Shown piece by piece: positions 9,863-19,820 of a stretch of DNA of 64,000 nt. The translations under genes and the position numbers were made by a program. The stretch is from positions 2,711,218-2,775,217 of the forward strand of contig CM019068.1 of NCBI GenBank assembly GCA_009667805.1, read 5' to 3'. The number at the start of each line of letters is the position of its first letter. Position 1 is the first letter of the stretch. The notes beneath the pieces are model-generated. The model saw only the letters and a list, made by a program, of their open reading frames with translations. It was not told the origin of the DNA and searched no databases. The stretch comes from Leptobrachium leishanense. Taxonomy: Eukaryota; Chordata; Amphibia; Anura; Megophryidae.

Positions 9863-10704
9863 ATAGTAAGGCGGCTTCCCAAAAGGTGGAAGGAATCTCG
9901 GCGGAATGTGGTAATTGTATGTACATACTTATAGTTGCCTTTGCGCGGGTTGTAGTATACTGGAGAAAAATAACCGTCATACAACCCATCGAATAGAATA
10001 AGGTTACTAACGATACTTCTATGAGAAATTTTTTGTAGTATCTCATGATCGAGATGTCTCGTGAGACAGTCATCATTCTAACATTCTGCGAGATGGAAGG
10101 GGGAGGGGGGTTATTGCATATGTAACAGCAAGGCATAGTCGATGGTACTAAACTCCTACTATAATGATGAGAAAGAGTAATGGTGATCATAATGGATTAT
10201 TATTCTTATTGACGATACTATGAGGGCCCTTCCTGGGAATTCTCCATTAATGGAGATATTTCATGGGGCAACCGTCATCATTGCATCGTGTTCCCCCACT
10301 GAGGGGCTATAACTGCCGTCACTCAATTGTACCACTGGGTGGCTTCCCCAAAGAGGGTGAAGCAATTTAACTGCTTAATGGGTGGCATATAGGATGTGCT
10401 GTAACGAGTAGTAAAATAATAATCACGGGGTATACGATGGTATCGACGATTAGAGGTTATTGGCACGATTAACACCTCTCTCTTAATGGACCATGGAGTA
10501 TTGTTGAGGGGGAATAAACTAGGTGCCATTATACATGTCCAAAAACTGAATTAACCAACCATACATATAGAACGGACCTATCAAGGTCTTAACAGGACGC
10601 CATAGGGTAATAAAGAGGATATCAGCTAATAATAGCTAATACACGGGGAGGGCAGGGAAACCAGGGGTTAAGGCTAAGGTTAAAAATAATGATGTAACAA
10701 TGTT
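9863..10704 (-). other. Non-coding flank downstream of the Penelope-like frame
   Basis: No gene seen. GGCTTCCC and GGTGAAG-like motifs recur at spacings of several hundred bases, echoing the tandem unit at 9660-9862. I infer the 3' untranslated part of the Penelope-like element; its end is not defined. Confidence 0.35.
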
Positions 10705-11883
10705 TCAATGATCTGAAATAAAAGGAGTGAAGGTAAATCCCTCATTTAATCCTCCTGGATATAACGTACGTAATTCATAAATCCAAAACGCCTCTCTTCG
10801 GCATAATCTTAAATCAAAATTTCCACGGCGTCGACCAAGTGTTACTTGTTCAATAACTTGGAACCTTAAAGCGTCAGCATCCCCCCCGTGATCGGTTTTG
10901 AGATGTCGTGCTACAGGGGTATCGCAGATGTACCTAACGGATCTGGCATGTTCCAATATCCGTTGACGTAATGGTCGAATGGTTTTGCCAACATAATTTT
11001 TACCACATGAGCATGTCATAAGGTATACGACGCATTTCGAGCTACAGTTGAAGAATTGTTTTGCTCTATACTCCTTTCCATCAGGGTTAGACCATGTTCC
11101 ACTACTATGGGTGATATATTTGCAGGCCTTACAACGGCCGCAGCGATAAGTCCCTTTTAGGGTTGTAGTCAACCATGTTTGTTTAGGGGGTTTAGAGAAA
11201 TGGCTCCTAACTAAATGGTCTCCCAAATTTGAGCATCTTCTTGATGTAAACATAGGCCTGTCAGTAAGTACCTTTGCAAGATGATAATCATGTTTCAAAA
11301 TAGGCCAATATCTATTACAGATATTTTGCACAGCATCCCAACCTGCATCGAAATTACCAATCAATATCATTGTTTGTTGTTCAGTATGAGAGGTCGAGTC
11401 TTTGTCTTTCAGCAATGTAATTCTCTCAGTTGATAAAGCACGATGGTAAGCCATCTTCAAAATCCTATGAGGGTAGCCCTTTTCGCGAAACATCTTACGC
11501 AGATCTTGAGCCTTCGTATGAAATTCATCATCGTCTGAACAGATTCGTCATAATCTTAGATATTGGCCAACGGGAATACCTCTTTTCAATGGTGTCGGGT
11601 GAAAACTTTCCCAATTCAGGAAGCTATTTGTGGCAGTGGGTTTACGGAACAGAGTGGTGTTAAGTGAACCCTCCTCACCTTTGGTAATAGTAAGGTCTAG
11701 GAAATTAATGGATTTCTCATGTACTTCCTTTGTGAATTTCAAATTTAAGTTGTTAATGTTCAACTTCTCAACGAAGAGGTCAAACATTTCCCTAGTACCA
11801 GACCAAATGAGAAAAACATCATCGATGTACCTTTTCCATACCTTAATGAATGGGAGAAAATCTGTTATACTCATATCCCACAA
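10705..11883 (-). pseudogene. Penelope-like retroelement: RT C-terminal part and GIY-YIG endonuclease, one in-frame stop
   Basis: Encodes the last part of a Penelope-type reverse transcriptase and its nuclease. RT: RYIDDVFLIW (catalytic DD) lies about 20 residues from the 11883 end, followed by the thumb-like region. After a linker, Cys-rich pairs (CGRCKAC, then CSSKC) precede the GIY-YIG nuclease: VVYLMTC, YVGKT, then RPLRQRILEH with the catalytic Arg. This nuclease makes the target nick for retrotransposition. The frame is unbroken from 11883 to 10705 except for one TGA at 11548-11550, where CGA (Arg) to TGA decay is plausible. The 5' two thirds of the RT are missing at 11884. The presence of this nuclease suggests the Neptune/Penelope clades. 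Confidence 0.85.
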
Positions 11884-12040
11884 TTGTATTAAAAGTGTTT
11901 AATTTTCCTATTATTTGACGGAAAGTTAGAATTTTAATAAACATTCGGATGCGAGTATTTCCCACTGCGACCCACCCGGTAATTTCTGATCGTTTGGGAT
12001 GATCATACTAATAAAATAAAAAAAAGTTCAACTTACTTTG

Positions 12041-12342
12041 ACAAACATTTGCACATAAATTTACTCTTATCCATCAAGTTGTGGGAGTCTGAGTTCTTTC
12101 CATATTGACTTTTGCACATGAATTTTTAATTGAATTACTCATAAGATAACATTTAACTGGTTACAGTATGGGATTTATATACTGCATACATTTTTTGGTT
12201 ATTACCATTATGCTCTGTTCTCTTCACAGCCTATTGATCACCTGTGTTCCTCATCCAATGTCTTCTTCCTTGCTTCTGCTGTTTCCATTTGGATTGTATT
12301 CCAGTTTCTGCTCTTGGTGTCGTATGTTTGGAATCTGTTCAA
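12041..12342. repeat. 302-bp direct repeat, left copy
   Basis: Matches 12952-13253 at a constant offset of 911 bases with very few differences. No TG...CA ends, so a classic LTR is not obvious. It contains a frame-like stretch that is open by chance in both copies. Non-coding as far as can be seen. Confidence 0.8.
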
Positions 12343-12690
12343 ATTTACCATGCTCTACAAAACCATGCTCTACACTGTATCCAGGTTAATTCAAGTGTAA
12401 TAATCCTTGTCACTGGCATTATACCACATATGACAATCAATTGTTTCATCCTCTTCACGGTTGGGTGTATCATCCCTCATTGGGCGATATAATTTTCTAC
12501 TTTTCAAATTTCAAATTCTATGTTTTTAAACGGTCGGTTGTTTTGTTTAATGTACACCAAATAAAGTATGATTAGGTAGCTGGTGTCTACCATCGCTATA
12601 TTTTCTTCTTACGACTTTGGGCGATGCCTGCTGTCTGTAGACACTAGAGTGATCATCCCCAGTGTTTTTTGTTTTTTCATATACGTTGTT
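12343..12690. other. Spacer between the 302-bp repeats, nothing recognised
   Basis: AT-rich with an ATGCTCTACA motif twice at about 12349-12375. No gene or known repeat recognised. Confidence 0.4.
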
Positions 12691-12952
12691 GGTACAGAAC
12701 TATGCCAAACGATTAGTCAACAACCACAGATTACCCCCCAAATTATGTCTCTACCCCTCACAGTGTATGCATACACAAGCATATACACTGTACAACCGTA
12801 CACTGCGTCGCCAGACTAAACCGCACGGCGCACTTACAACCGTTTTCTCTACAGAATAATGTGGCTTCTTTCAATATACAGTTATTAAATGGGGATAGCC
12901 TTCTGCTGTCTATTTCCTAGTTGTACGATGTCTCAGTACAACACCTGAATCA
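12691..12952 (-). mobile_element. Fragment of ERV-1 internal region
   Basis: Reverse complement of 49288-49550 inside ERV-1 copy B, including CACAGTGTATGCATACACA and the CAGCAGAAGGCTATCCCC segment. It fills the right part of the spacer between the 302-bp repeats, so those repeats may be a poorly preserved pair of terminal repeats or a duplication of ERV-related sequence. Confidence 0.7.
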
Positions 12953-13253
12953 CAAACATTTGCACATAAATTTACTCTTATCCATCAAGTTGTGTGAGTC
13001 TGAGTTCTTTCCATATTGACTTTTGCACATTAATTTTTAATTGAATTACTCATAAGATAACATTTAACTGGTTACAGTATGGGATTTATATACTGCATAC
13101 ATTTTTTGGTTATTACCATTATGCTCTGTTCTCTTCACAGCCTATTGATCACCTGTGTTCCTCATCCAATGTCTTCTTCCTTGCTTCTGCTGTTTCCATT
13201 TGGATTGTATTCCAGTTTCTGCTCTTCGTGTCGTATGTTTGGAATCTGTTCAA
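12952..13253. repeat. 302-bp direct repeat, right copy
   Basis: Partner of 12041-12342. It is followed by AT-rich DNA to the inverted repeat at 13437. Confidence 0.8.
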
Positions 13254-13504
13254 CTAACCAAGAAAGAGGAGGGACTTCCGTAGTAACTGACCATTATGAA
13301 TACTGTGATTGGTAGACTGTGGGAAGGGATATCCCTGCTGGGATTGGTTCTTCTTTTTATTCGGTTTTAAAAGTTTATTCAATATTTTAAAAGCTTCTCT
13401 GTGCTGCTATTTGTATTAAAGCAAGATTGAAAGGCAAATACTCGCCTCCGACATGTTTATTAAAATTCTAACTTTCCGTCAAATAGGAAAATTAAACAAT
13501 TATA

Positions 13505-14005
13505 CTCAAAAGATCCTGATCTTCTCGAACCTCTGTAACCACTTTGACGGTGAAATTCTGTTCCATTGTGGATAAAAAAGTGGGGTCCTTTTGGGGCTCT
13601 AGTTAAGAGGATTTAAAGGAGCCTCGAGGTGAAATTAGGAATGTCGAAAACCCTATTCGAGAAAGCTTTCCTGATATTGGCCTTTATCTTACCTGTGGTC
13701 AAGAAGGAGCCTGTATATTCGGTCATCTCCTTGAAGATGCCTTCTGCAAATAACAGGCCCTCAGTGCTGGGACCAGGCTCATTATGCGCTAAGGTCGCCA
13801 CCTTAGGGTCAATCTTGAGGAGAATTGAGCGTCTCCTTTTCGCTTGATAAAGCTGTGTTATGTTACCAAAAACACAGACTAATCTCTGTATCCAGTCCCT
13901 GTGTTCAAACAGGTCTGGTTTTCATTAGTGAGGAGAAACCTCTCAATCGAATCCATTAATTTTTGTCAATGGACCAACAAAATCAAACAATTTATCATGA
14001 CACAC
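13505..14005 (-). pseudogene. DIRS copy A, gag-like fragment
   Basis: Minus-strand fragment of the first reading frame of a DIRS element. Residues such as NEPGPSTEGLLF and KIKANIRKAF recur in copy B (45125-45508), and NEPGP-AEGDLFAK in copy D (61087-61512). Frameshifts and stops lie at 13860-13990. It is cut at 14006 by an LTR element; the interrupted sequence resumes at 22642, as copy B shows by reading straight through at 45720-45735. DIRS Gag function (RNA packaging) is assumed from position. Confidence 0.65.
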
Positions 14006-15189
14006 TGTCATGGGGGTCCCGGGCAGATGCCAGGGAAGGCCCTTCATTGCGCATATATTTGAGCCCTTGAGGCAGGTTTGTGGTTTCTCTCATAATGTTT
14101 AATCCAGCACACACTAACATAAACAGAAACCGAGCTAGAGGTGATAGTGCAGGTGACGGGCACAAGAGGAAGCCCTGCACTGGTATAATTTCTCACTCTA
14201 AATACAGATTTAGGGCAAGGGTAGACAGAATGCAGAAACCAATCGTTTTGGTACATACAAGGACTAACTGAATTGTCTCGAAGCTCTGAAGGTTTCGAGA
14301 CCAACAGATTACCTAGGACACAATCAGAAGCACCATACGTGGAATGACTGTCCGTGAAGTATTCAAGGTGCAGGGCAGTCAGATGCGATAAATAACATAA
14401 AACAGAAATGAACAATAGTTTGTTATGTTTATGTTTTTGCAAAGACCACGATGAGTCGTAGCCTGGGTAAAGGGACCCTGGAGGGTTACAAACAATACCC
14501 CTAAACGTGAAGGGACAGAACCCAAACAGCGAGTGATCAACCCAGCAACCAGCAGGGGGTTAAATCACTAAAACAAGTGAAACAGCGTAATACACACACA
14601 CACACCACACACACACACACACAGTAATTTTCAACAGGACAGACTGAGGTTTGAATGGATTCAACAGAGTGCAGGGCAGAACTCGTTGGTACCTAAAAAA
14701 TACTGTTAACAGAACTGCTGATCCTGGCACCTCCCTCCAGGGAGATCAGAACAACTAGAGAACACTAGATACTGCTCAGGAGCTATTGATTTTGTGACCA
14801 AAAGATCTACTGAGCAAATACACATTAACTAAACACATACAAGAGAATGGTCCATAAACTTAAGCCAGGTCATACACGAGAAATCCAGACAGAATATCAT
14901 TAGGGGATAGACGTAAGAGTAATCCAATGGCCAGAACCAGAAGTCATACACGAGAAAACAGGAATACAATATAATATCAGGAACAGTGAGTAATATATCA
15001 AGGAGCAGGAACTTAACAGGTGTAACCTATCCAGACCCAGGGAGCAAGAGACTTACTGGGCCTATATATAGGGCTGAGAAGGTCATGTGACCGCAGACCA
15101 ACCAACCCAACAGATAGTCTGTAGAACCTGAAAACCAAAAAACATGAATCCCTGCTACAACCAGCAGGGGGCAGGGCCGAGATGTGACA
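14006..15189 (-). mobile_element. 3' LTR of the outer element (1184 bp)
   Basis: Pairs with 21579-22636. It carries about 100 bases near 14296-14392 that the other LTR lacks, and a CA-rich microsatellite at about 14592-14622 that is almost absent there. Otherwise the two are very similar. Confidence 0.85.
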
Positions 15190-15208
15190 TAATCCCCTCC
15201 CTTACGGG
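15190..15208 (-). promoter_or_regulatory. Polypurine tract of the outer element
   Basis: On the minus strand, CCGTAAGGGAGGGGATTA runs directly into the LTR. It defines the leftward orientation. Confidence 0.75.
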
Positions 15209-15274
15209 TGACCTCACGGGCACCCAAGACAGAAACGTGACCAGGGAAGGCAAGGAACTTGACATGAACAACCG

Positions 15275-16432
15275 TCATAACAGATCCCGGTCAGAATCGT
15301 ACATAATTTCACCATCAGACTCCACTAGATATGTACGCAATATGTGAGGGTATTTCTGGAGCACTACCCAGTGCGTCTCATGTAACAACGAGCCAGAAGG
15401 CGTTCGTATATACCCCTTGGGAACTCGCCTTGTCTCTGGGAACCACATACCAGTCAAGTCACCTTCTCGCTGGATTTCCTCAAGACATGTGCGGAGTAAG
15501 GTATCCTCTGAACTAGATCGGAGCGTGGCCTCCTCTGAACCAGAAAGGAGCTTGGCCTCCTCGGACCCAGAGCGAATCGTGGCATCCTCGGAGCCGGAAT
15601 GATTAGAGTTAGTACCTTTTTTTCTTCTCCTCCTTGAGCGAGACTTGGACTTGGTGACCTCCTCACATGACAGGGAAACGATGGGAGCAGACCTGGTTTT
15701 CGCGAACCCACAACTGGGTTTAGCTTTACTGGGACCACAGTGAGACATGGGCACAGTGGTTTCCTGACTTGACATAAATGGAGTTTCCTTGAGTCCCAAC
15801 TTGGACACAGCTTCCTTGAAACTAAACGTGGGTATGGCTGCCTCGCAGCTCAACATGAGCGCAGCTAACTCGTGGCTCGGCATCGGCATGACTGGCAGCT
15901 CGCCAGTATAAACAGACATGAAGGGCTTATTGCCCATAAGTGGAAGGACTGGCAGCTCCCCAGCATCGGGCATGGTTGGCATCTCGCTAACAGAAACAAC
16001 CATAGAGGGCTCTTGGCCCAAAACAGACATGGAGGGCTCAGCGCCCACACTTGGCAGGAAGGGCTCAGCGCCTACACTTGGCAGGAAGGGCTCAGCGCCC
16101 ACACATGGCAGGAAGGGCTCATTGCCCACACATGGTGTGACGACAGTAGAAACAACACTGGACCCACTGTGGGGCAAGGGCACAGGGGTCTCATGTGTTA
16201 ATACAGGCACTTCGGCCTCATAACAAAACGTGGCCACAGCGGTCTCGCATACCATAGGCGCAGCTGTCTCGCATACCATAGGCGCAGCTGTCTCGCATAC
16301 CATAGGCGCAGCTGTCTCGCATACCATAGGTGCAGCTGTACTCGCACAACATGGGTATGACTGGCACTGCTGACATAGAGCTTGACTTGGACACTGTGCC
16401 AGGAGTGGGCATCGCTGGCATTGCTGACACAC
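15275..16432 (-). CDS. Repeat-rich C-terminal Gag-like protein of the outer element
   Basis: A 385-residue frame with no enzyme motif. The N-terminal part holds four AAPMVCET units in tandem (about residues 33-64); then come imperfect units of the type GAEPFLPSV, a basic patch (KSKSRSRRRRKKG, about residue 270), a run of acidic Ser-Gly-Ser-Glu-Glu units, and a C-terminus with tyrosines. The stop lies about 85 bp before the LTR, as in the inner element. The frame continues upstream in other phases (16433-17110) with the same low-complexity style, so frameshifts are likely. Function unknown; I infer an RNA- or particle-binding extension of Gag. Confidence 0.55.
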   Translation of the reverse strand: MCQQCQRCPLLAQCPSQALCQQCQSYPCCASTAAPMVCETAAPMVCETAAPMVCETAAPMVCETAVATFCYEAEVPVLTHETPVPLPHSGSSVVSTVVTPCVGNEPFLPCVGAEPFLPSVGAEPFLPSVGAEPSMSVLGQEPSMVVSVSEMPTMPDAGELPVLPLMGNKPFMSVYTGELPVMPMPSHELAALMLSCEAAIPTFSFKEAVSKLGLKETPFMSSQETTVPMSHCGPSKAKPSCGFAKTRSAPIVSLSCEEVTKSKSRSRRRRKKGTNSNHSGSEDATIRSGSEEAKLLSGSEEATLRSSSEDTLLRTCLEEIQREGDLTGMWFPETRRVPKGYIRTPSGSLLHETHWVVLQKYPHILRTYLVESDGEIMYDSDRDLL

Positions 16433-17110
16433 AGCTTGTCCCAGACACCACTGGCATTGTGTCAGCTTCGGGCATCACGGGTGACATAAAGCCAGTAACC
16501 GACAGGCCTGGCTTCTCATTTCCAGTAGAAAGACACGGCTGACAACGTAGCATTAGAAACAGGCATGACTGGCAGCGTGCCAGTATAAACATACATGACT
16601 GGTTGCTTGCCAGTAGAGACAGACATGAAGGGCTCTTTGCCCAAATTTGACCTGAAGATCTCACTGCTGTGTTGAAAACTGACCGACGGGGGATCCCTTG
16701 GCTTATAGCCACATTCAAGGGTCCCTGGCACCTCGCTAGACTCTGAACACCCCGGCTTATAGCCAGTCTCTGGGTGCACAAGACAGTCAGATACAGGAGA
16801 CTCAGAACTATCAGCAGACTGAAACAAAACTGGCTTCTCATTGCCAGTGGAAACAGGCTTGGCTGACAATGTGTCAGCGGAAATCGACATGAAGGGCTTT
16901 TTGCACAAATTTGACCTGAAGGGCTCTTTTTCACAAAATTGACCTGAAGGTCTCAATGCTGTGTTGAGAACTGACCGATGTGGGATCCCTTGGCTTATAG
17001 CCCCATTCAAGGGTCCCTGGCACATTGCCAGACTCTGTACACCCTGGTTTATAGCCAGTCTCTGGGTGCTCTGGCCTATAGCCAGATACAGGAGACACAA
17101 AGACATCGAC
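16433..17110 (-). pseudogene. Continuation of the repeat-rich frame, broken
   Basis: Three overlapping minus-strand frames (16218-16934, 16516-17106, 16931-17146) share a repeated block containing ETGYKPGC, GTLEWGYKPRDP or GTLECGYKPRDP, and a Phe-Met-Ser-rich unit, twice each, with frame changes. This is a tandem duplication of about 300 bases inside the coding region. It is cut at 17110 by the inner element. Confidence 0.5.
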
Positions 17111-17786
17111 TGTCAGGATCGCCACCCTCTGGCCCCTGTCACCCACGCCAACCCTGCATCATGAACAATACACGTTCCTAAACCTGTGTGTTCCCAGCAT
17201 CCTAGCCCTAGAATTTCACCTGACCTCACCTTCCCCTAATTATCCCTGTATATCAGGAAGCTACGCCCTCCAGACTTCACTTCCACATTGAAGTTACTGA
17301 CTGCGTTACCTGTGTACTAAAGCTCCCTGAAACTGCCTGACCATCTCCTGAACTCTCTGCTAAGACCCCAAGGACCTTCTGCTACAATCTGGACTCTCAT
17401 TCCTTCACTCACCGGTAACCCCCCCCATCCTGCTCCCCCTCTGCCCCCCATCTAAGACTCCTCGTGTACCGAACCCCTGCTGTACCACCGACTATTCTCT
17501 GCCAGCCTTGCCGTGTACCGAACCCCTGCTGTACCACCGACTATTCTCTGCCAGCCTTGCCGTGTACCGAACCCCTGCTGTACCACCGACTATTCTCTGC
17601 CAGCCTTGCCGTGTACCGAACCCCTTGTTGAATCCTGACGACTCTATTGCCTATACCCTGTCTGATTTCATGCCACTGTGTTTATGTGCAAATAAACACA
17701 CTTTTGTTATTCTGAACCTGCCTTCATCACTGCATCCTGGGCTCACAACCCCAACCTGCTACACTACCCGCAGTCTAAACGTGACA
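17111..17786 (+). mobile_element. 5' LTR of the inner element (676 bp)
   Basis: Contains about three tandem units of roughly 49 bases (CCTTGCCGTGTACCGAACCC start, 17460-17640) and an AATAAA signal at 17691-17696. The right LTR has fewer units, which explains its shorter length. Confidence 0.85.
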
Positions 17787-17788
17787 GA

Positions 17789-18394
17789 ATGTGGAAGTCT
17801 AAAACCTGTGAGCCCACGGTGATCCATGCCATGGTGAAGAACCTGAAAGGTGCCTTTCTACAGATCCAGCAGCACCTGGACTCCCTGCTTGATTATGTGC
17901 AGCAAAACCCAAGGGGCACCTCAACTAAGGTGCGCGTTCCTGCTACAGAGGGAGCCAGAGGACCACTGACCCCAGAAGAAAAGGCAAGGAGGAGGGCGCT
18001 AGACCTCTGCTTCTACTGCGGGGATCCCTTGCATCAGATCTCGGCCTGCCCGCTGCGCCCACCTAAGCCAGGTACAAAATGCTTTCATACCCCTGTTCCT
18101 GTAAAGCCTGTTTGTACCGAGCCTGCACCTGTCAAAACCACCAGGCTGGTGGTTAAAACAGTACCCACCAAGCCAAAAATAGCTACACCAGCGACCAAGC
18201 CCACAAAGTCTTCGATGGGGAAGCTGGTGCCTGCCCTGCAGAAAAAGACTTCATCACCCATCAAGCAAGCACCCAAAGAAAGACCCCTATCCCAGCCTAC
18301 TCCCAGAAGAAGCCGGGTAAGCAAACCTCCTGCACCTAAGCGTGTCCCTGCTCCCAGGGAGCCTGAGTCAAAGGCTACCAGACTCTGCACCTAG
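17789..18394 (+). CDS. Zinc-knuckle Gag of the inner element
   Basis: Gag-like protein of about 200 residues in this frame. A CCHC knuckle, C74-x2-C77-x4-H82-x4-C87 (CFYCGDPLHQISAC), is clear; knuckles of this type bind element RNA. Only about 70 residues precede it, far less than a normal capsid plus matrix, though they look helical. A long Lys/Pro/Thr-rich basic stretch follows. ATG at 17789 is three bases from the LTR, where a primer-binding site should be. The frame ends at 18394 while the next frame (18342 on) is already open, so one frame change is needed to read on: either mutation or recoding. Confidence 0.7.
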   Translation: MWKSKTCEPTVIHAMVKNLKGAFLQIQQHLDSLLDYVQQNPRGTSTKVRVPATEGARGPLTPEEKARRRALDLCFYCGDPLHQISACPLRPPKPGTKCFHTPVPVKPVCTEPAPVKTTRLVVKTVPTKPKIATPATKPTKSSMGKLVPALQKKTSSPIKQAPKERPLSQPTPRRSRVSKPPAPKRVPAPREPESKATRLCT

Positions 18395-19820
18395 AAACCT
18401 GTTTACCCAAGAAGCTTCTTCTGAGGAGTCAGACCAGGAAACCCCTATGCAGAGTGCCGAACCGGAGTCTGACCCTGAAATGCCCATGGAGCAGGAATCC
18501 ATGGACGCTGAGCCAGCCATGCCAATGGAGATCGAGCCTGGCCTACATCTCATGGCTGGTGTTGCCAGAGATCCTGAATCCAGCCCGCTACCTCCATGCT
18601 GCCTATATGCCTCACCATGTCCTTCTGATGACTCGGAGTCAGAAGAGGAAGCTGCTGATGCTGGTTTAGACTTTCTCAGACAGACTGCACGCCGCACCCA
18701 GGGACCCCCAGGTCAGCATAAGGGGTATGTTGGCGTTGCGAGATCTGTTTATTGCCCGGCTGGAATGACTCACCGTACCACTGTACCTTGCTATCACATG
18801 GGGACGGACTACAGAACTCCAGCTACCAAAACCATCTCGAGTGCACCTTGCCCAAGATCCGCCTTCATTGGTGCCCTCTTCATGTCACCCACCGTTGTTC
18901 GGTTGCCTGCTAAACCAAAACCTCAGGAGCTGGAGACTCACCCATACGTCGTTGAATTGGAGGTTGAGCGAAAGCCCGAGGTCGCTGCCCTGCAACGTGC
19001 AGGATCTCAGGACGTCGCTGCCCTGCAACGTGCAGGATCTCAGGACGTCGCTGCCCTGCAACGTGCAGGATCTCAGGACGTCGCTGCCCTGCAACGTGCA
19101 GGATCTCAGGACGTCGCTGCCCTGCAACGTGCAGGATCTCAGGACGTCGCTGCCCTGCAACGTGCAGGATCTCAGGACGTCGCTGCCCTGCAACGTGCAG
19201 GATCTCAGGACGTCGCTGCCCTGCAACGTGCAGGATCTCAGGACGTCGCTGCCCTGCAACGTGCAGGATCTCAGGACGTCGCTGCCCTGCAACGTGCAGG
19301 ATCTCAGGACGTCGCTGTACCGAGGTCCGGGTCCAAGAGCCGTGCTGTACCGAGGTCCGGGTCCAAGAGCCGTGCTGTACCGAGGTCCGGGTCCAAGAGC
19401 CGTGCTGTACCGAGGTCCGGGTCCAAGAGCCGTGCTGTACCGAGGTCCGGGTCCAAGAGCCGTGCTGTACCGAGGTCCGGGTCCAAGAGCCGTGCTGTAC
19501 CGAGGTCCGGGTCCAAGAGCCGTGCTGTACCGAGGTCCGGGTCCAAGAGCCGTGCTGTACCGAGGTCCGGGTCCAAGAGCCGTGCTGTACCGAGGTCCGG
19601 GTCCAAGAGCCGTGCTGTACCGAGGTCCGGGTCCAAGAGCCGTGCTGTACCGAGGTCCGGGTCCAAGAGCCGTGCTGTACCGAGGTCCAAGCCCAGACTG
19701 CTGCCACCAAAACAGCATTTGTGGACACTGATACCGCTGCAGCTACCCTGCCAATTCCTGGTAAGGCCAGTCCATCTAGTGCAGTCCTGGTACTTGTCTC
19801 TACCATGGCAGCCCAGGTGA
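18342..19820 (+). CDS. Gag continuation with tandem-repeat domain
   Basis: A 492-residue frame. It begins acidic (Glu/Ser/Met-rich units such as EPESDPEMPMEQE, residues about 35-70), then a mixed region, then 10 perfect copies of VAALQRAGSQD and about 12 of AVPRSGSKSR. Both units are multiples of three bases, so the frame is kept. The repeats turn from neutral to strongly basic. No fold is recognised. Translation could enter from the upstream Gag by a frame change; an independent start at 18342 is possible. After the array the coding style continues in another phase (19721 on). Confidence 0.5.
   Translation: MSLLPGSLSQRLPDSAPRNLFTQEASSEESDQETPMQSAEPESDPEMPMEQESMDAEPAMPMEIEPGLHLMAGVARDPESSPLPPCCLYASPCPSDDSESEEEAADAGLDFLRQTARRTQGPPGQHKGYVGVARSVYCPAGMTHRTTVPCYHMGTDYRTPATKTISSAPCPRSAFIGALFMSPTVVRLPAKPKPQELETHPYVVELEVERKPEVAALQRAGSQDVAALQRAGSQDVAALQRAGSQDVAALQRAGSQDVAALQRAGSQDVAALQRAGSQDVAALQRAGSQDVAALQRAGSQDVAALQRAGSQDVAALQRAGSQDVAVPRSGSKSRAVPRSGSKSRAVPRSGSKSRAVPRSGSKSRAVPRSGSKSRAVPRSGSKSRAVPRSGSKSRAVPRSGSKSRAVPRSGSKSRAVPRSGSKSRAVPRSGSKSRAVPRSGSKSRAVPRSKPRLLPPKQHLWTLIPLQLPCQFLVRPVHLVQSWYLSLPWQPR
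18981..19310. repeat. 33-bp tandem array, 10 identical copies
   Basis: The unit starts GTCGCTGCCCTGC and ends TCTCAGGAC. All ten copies appear identical. It encodes 11 residues per unit and is open in all frames on both strands. Confidence 0.95.
19317..19690. repeat. 30-bp tandem array, 12 identical copies plus a partial
   Basis: The unit starts GTACCGAGGTCC and ends AAGAGCCGTGCT. Copies are identical until the last, partial one. Junction with the 33-bp array is immediate. Such purity suggests very recent expansion or gene conversion. Confidence 0.95.

Larger units (their letters stand above)
11897..13497. repeat. Inverted repeats of about 60 bp bounding a 1.6 kb block
   Basis: The left arm 11897-11963 and right arm 13437-13497 are reverse complements: both contain TTTAATTTTCCTAT, GACGGAAAGTTAG and TAATAAACAT, and both run to a GCGAGTATT motif at the inner side. 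The motif order resembles the DIRS terminal hairpins seen elsewhere in this window (for example 40470-40545). I infer diverged DIRS terminal repeats in opposite orientation. Confidence 0.6.

Noticed and set aside
12168..12492. Small membrane protein (hydrophobic 73-82 residue frames)
   Set aside because: T-rich DNA gives hydrophobic frames; the copy at 13079 diverges after the shared 302-bp repeat and no conserved start or stop is kept.
14592..14622. CA microsatellite as an independent feature of interest
   Set aside because: An ordinary simple repeat in an LTR; the sister LTR shows it simply expanded there.
18981..19690. CRISPR-like array
   Set aside because: Units are contiguous and identical with no unique spacers, and the setting is a eukaryotic retroelement.
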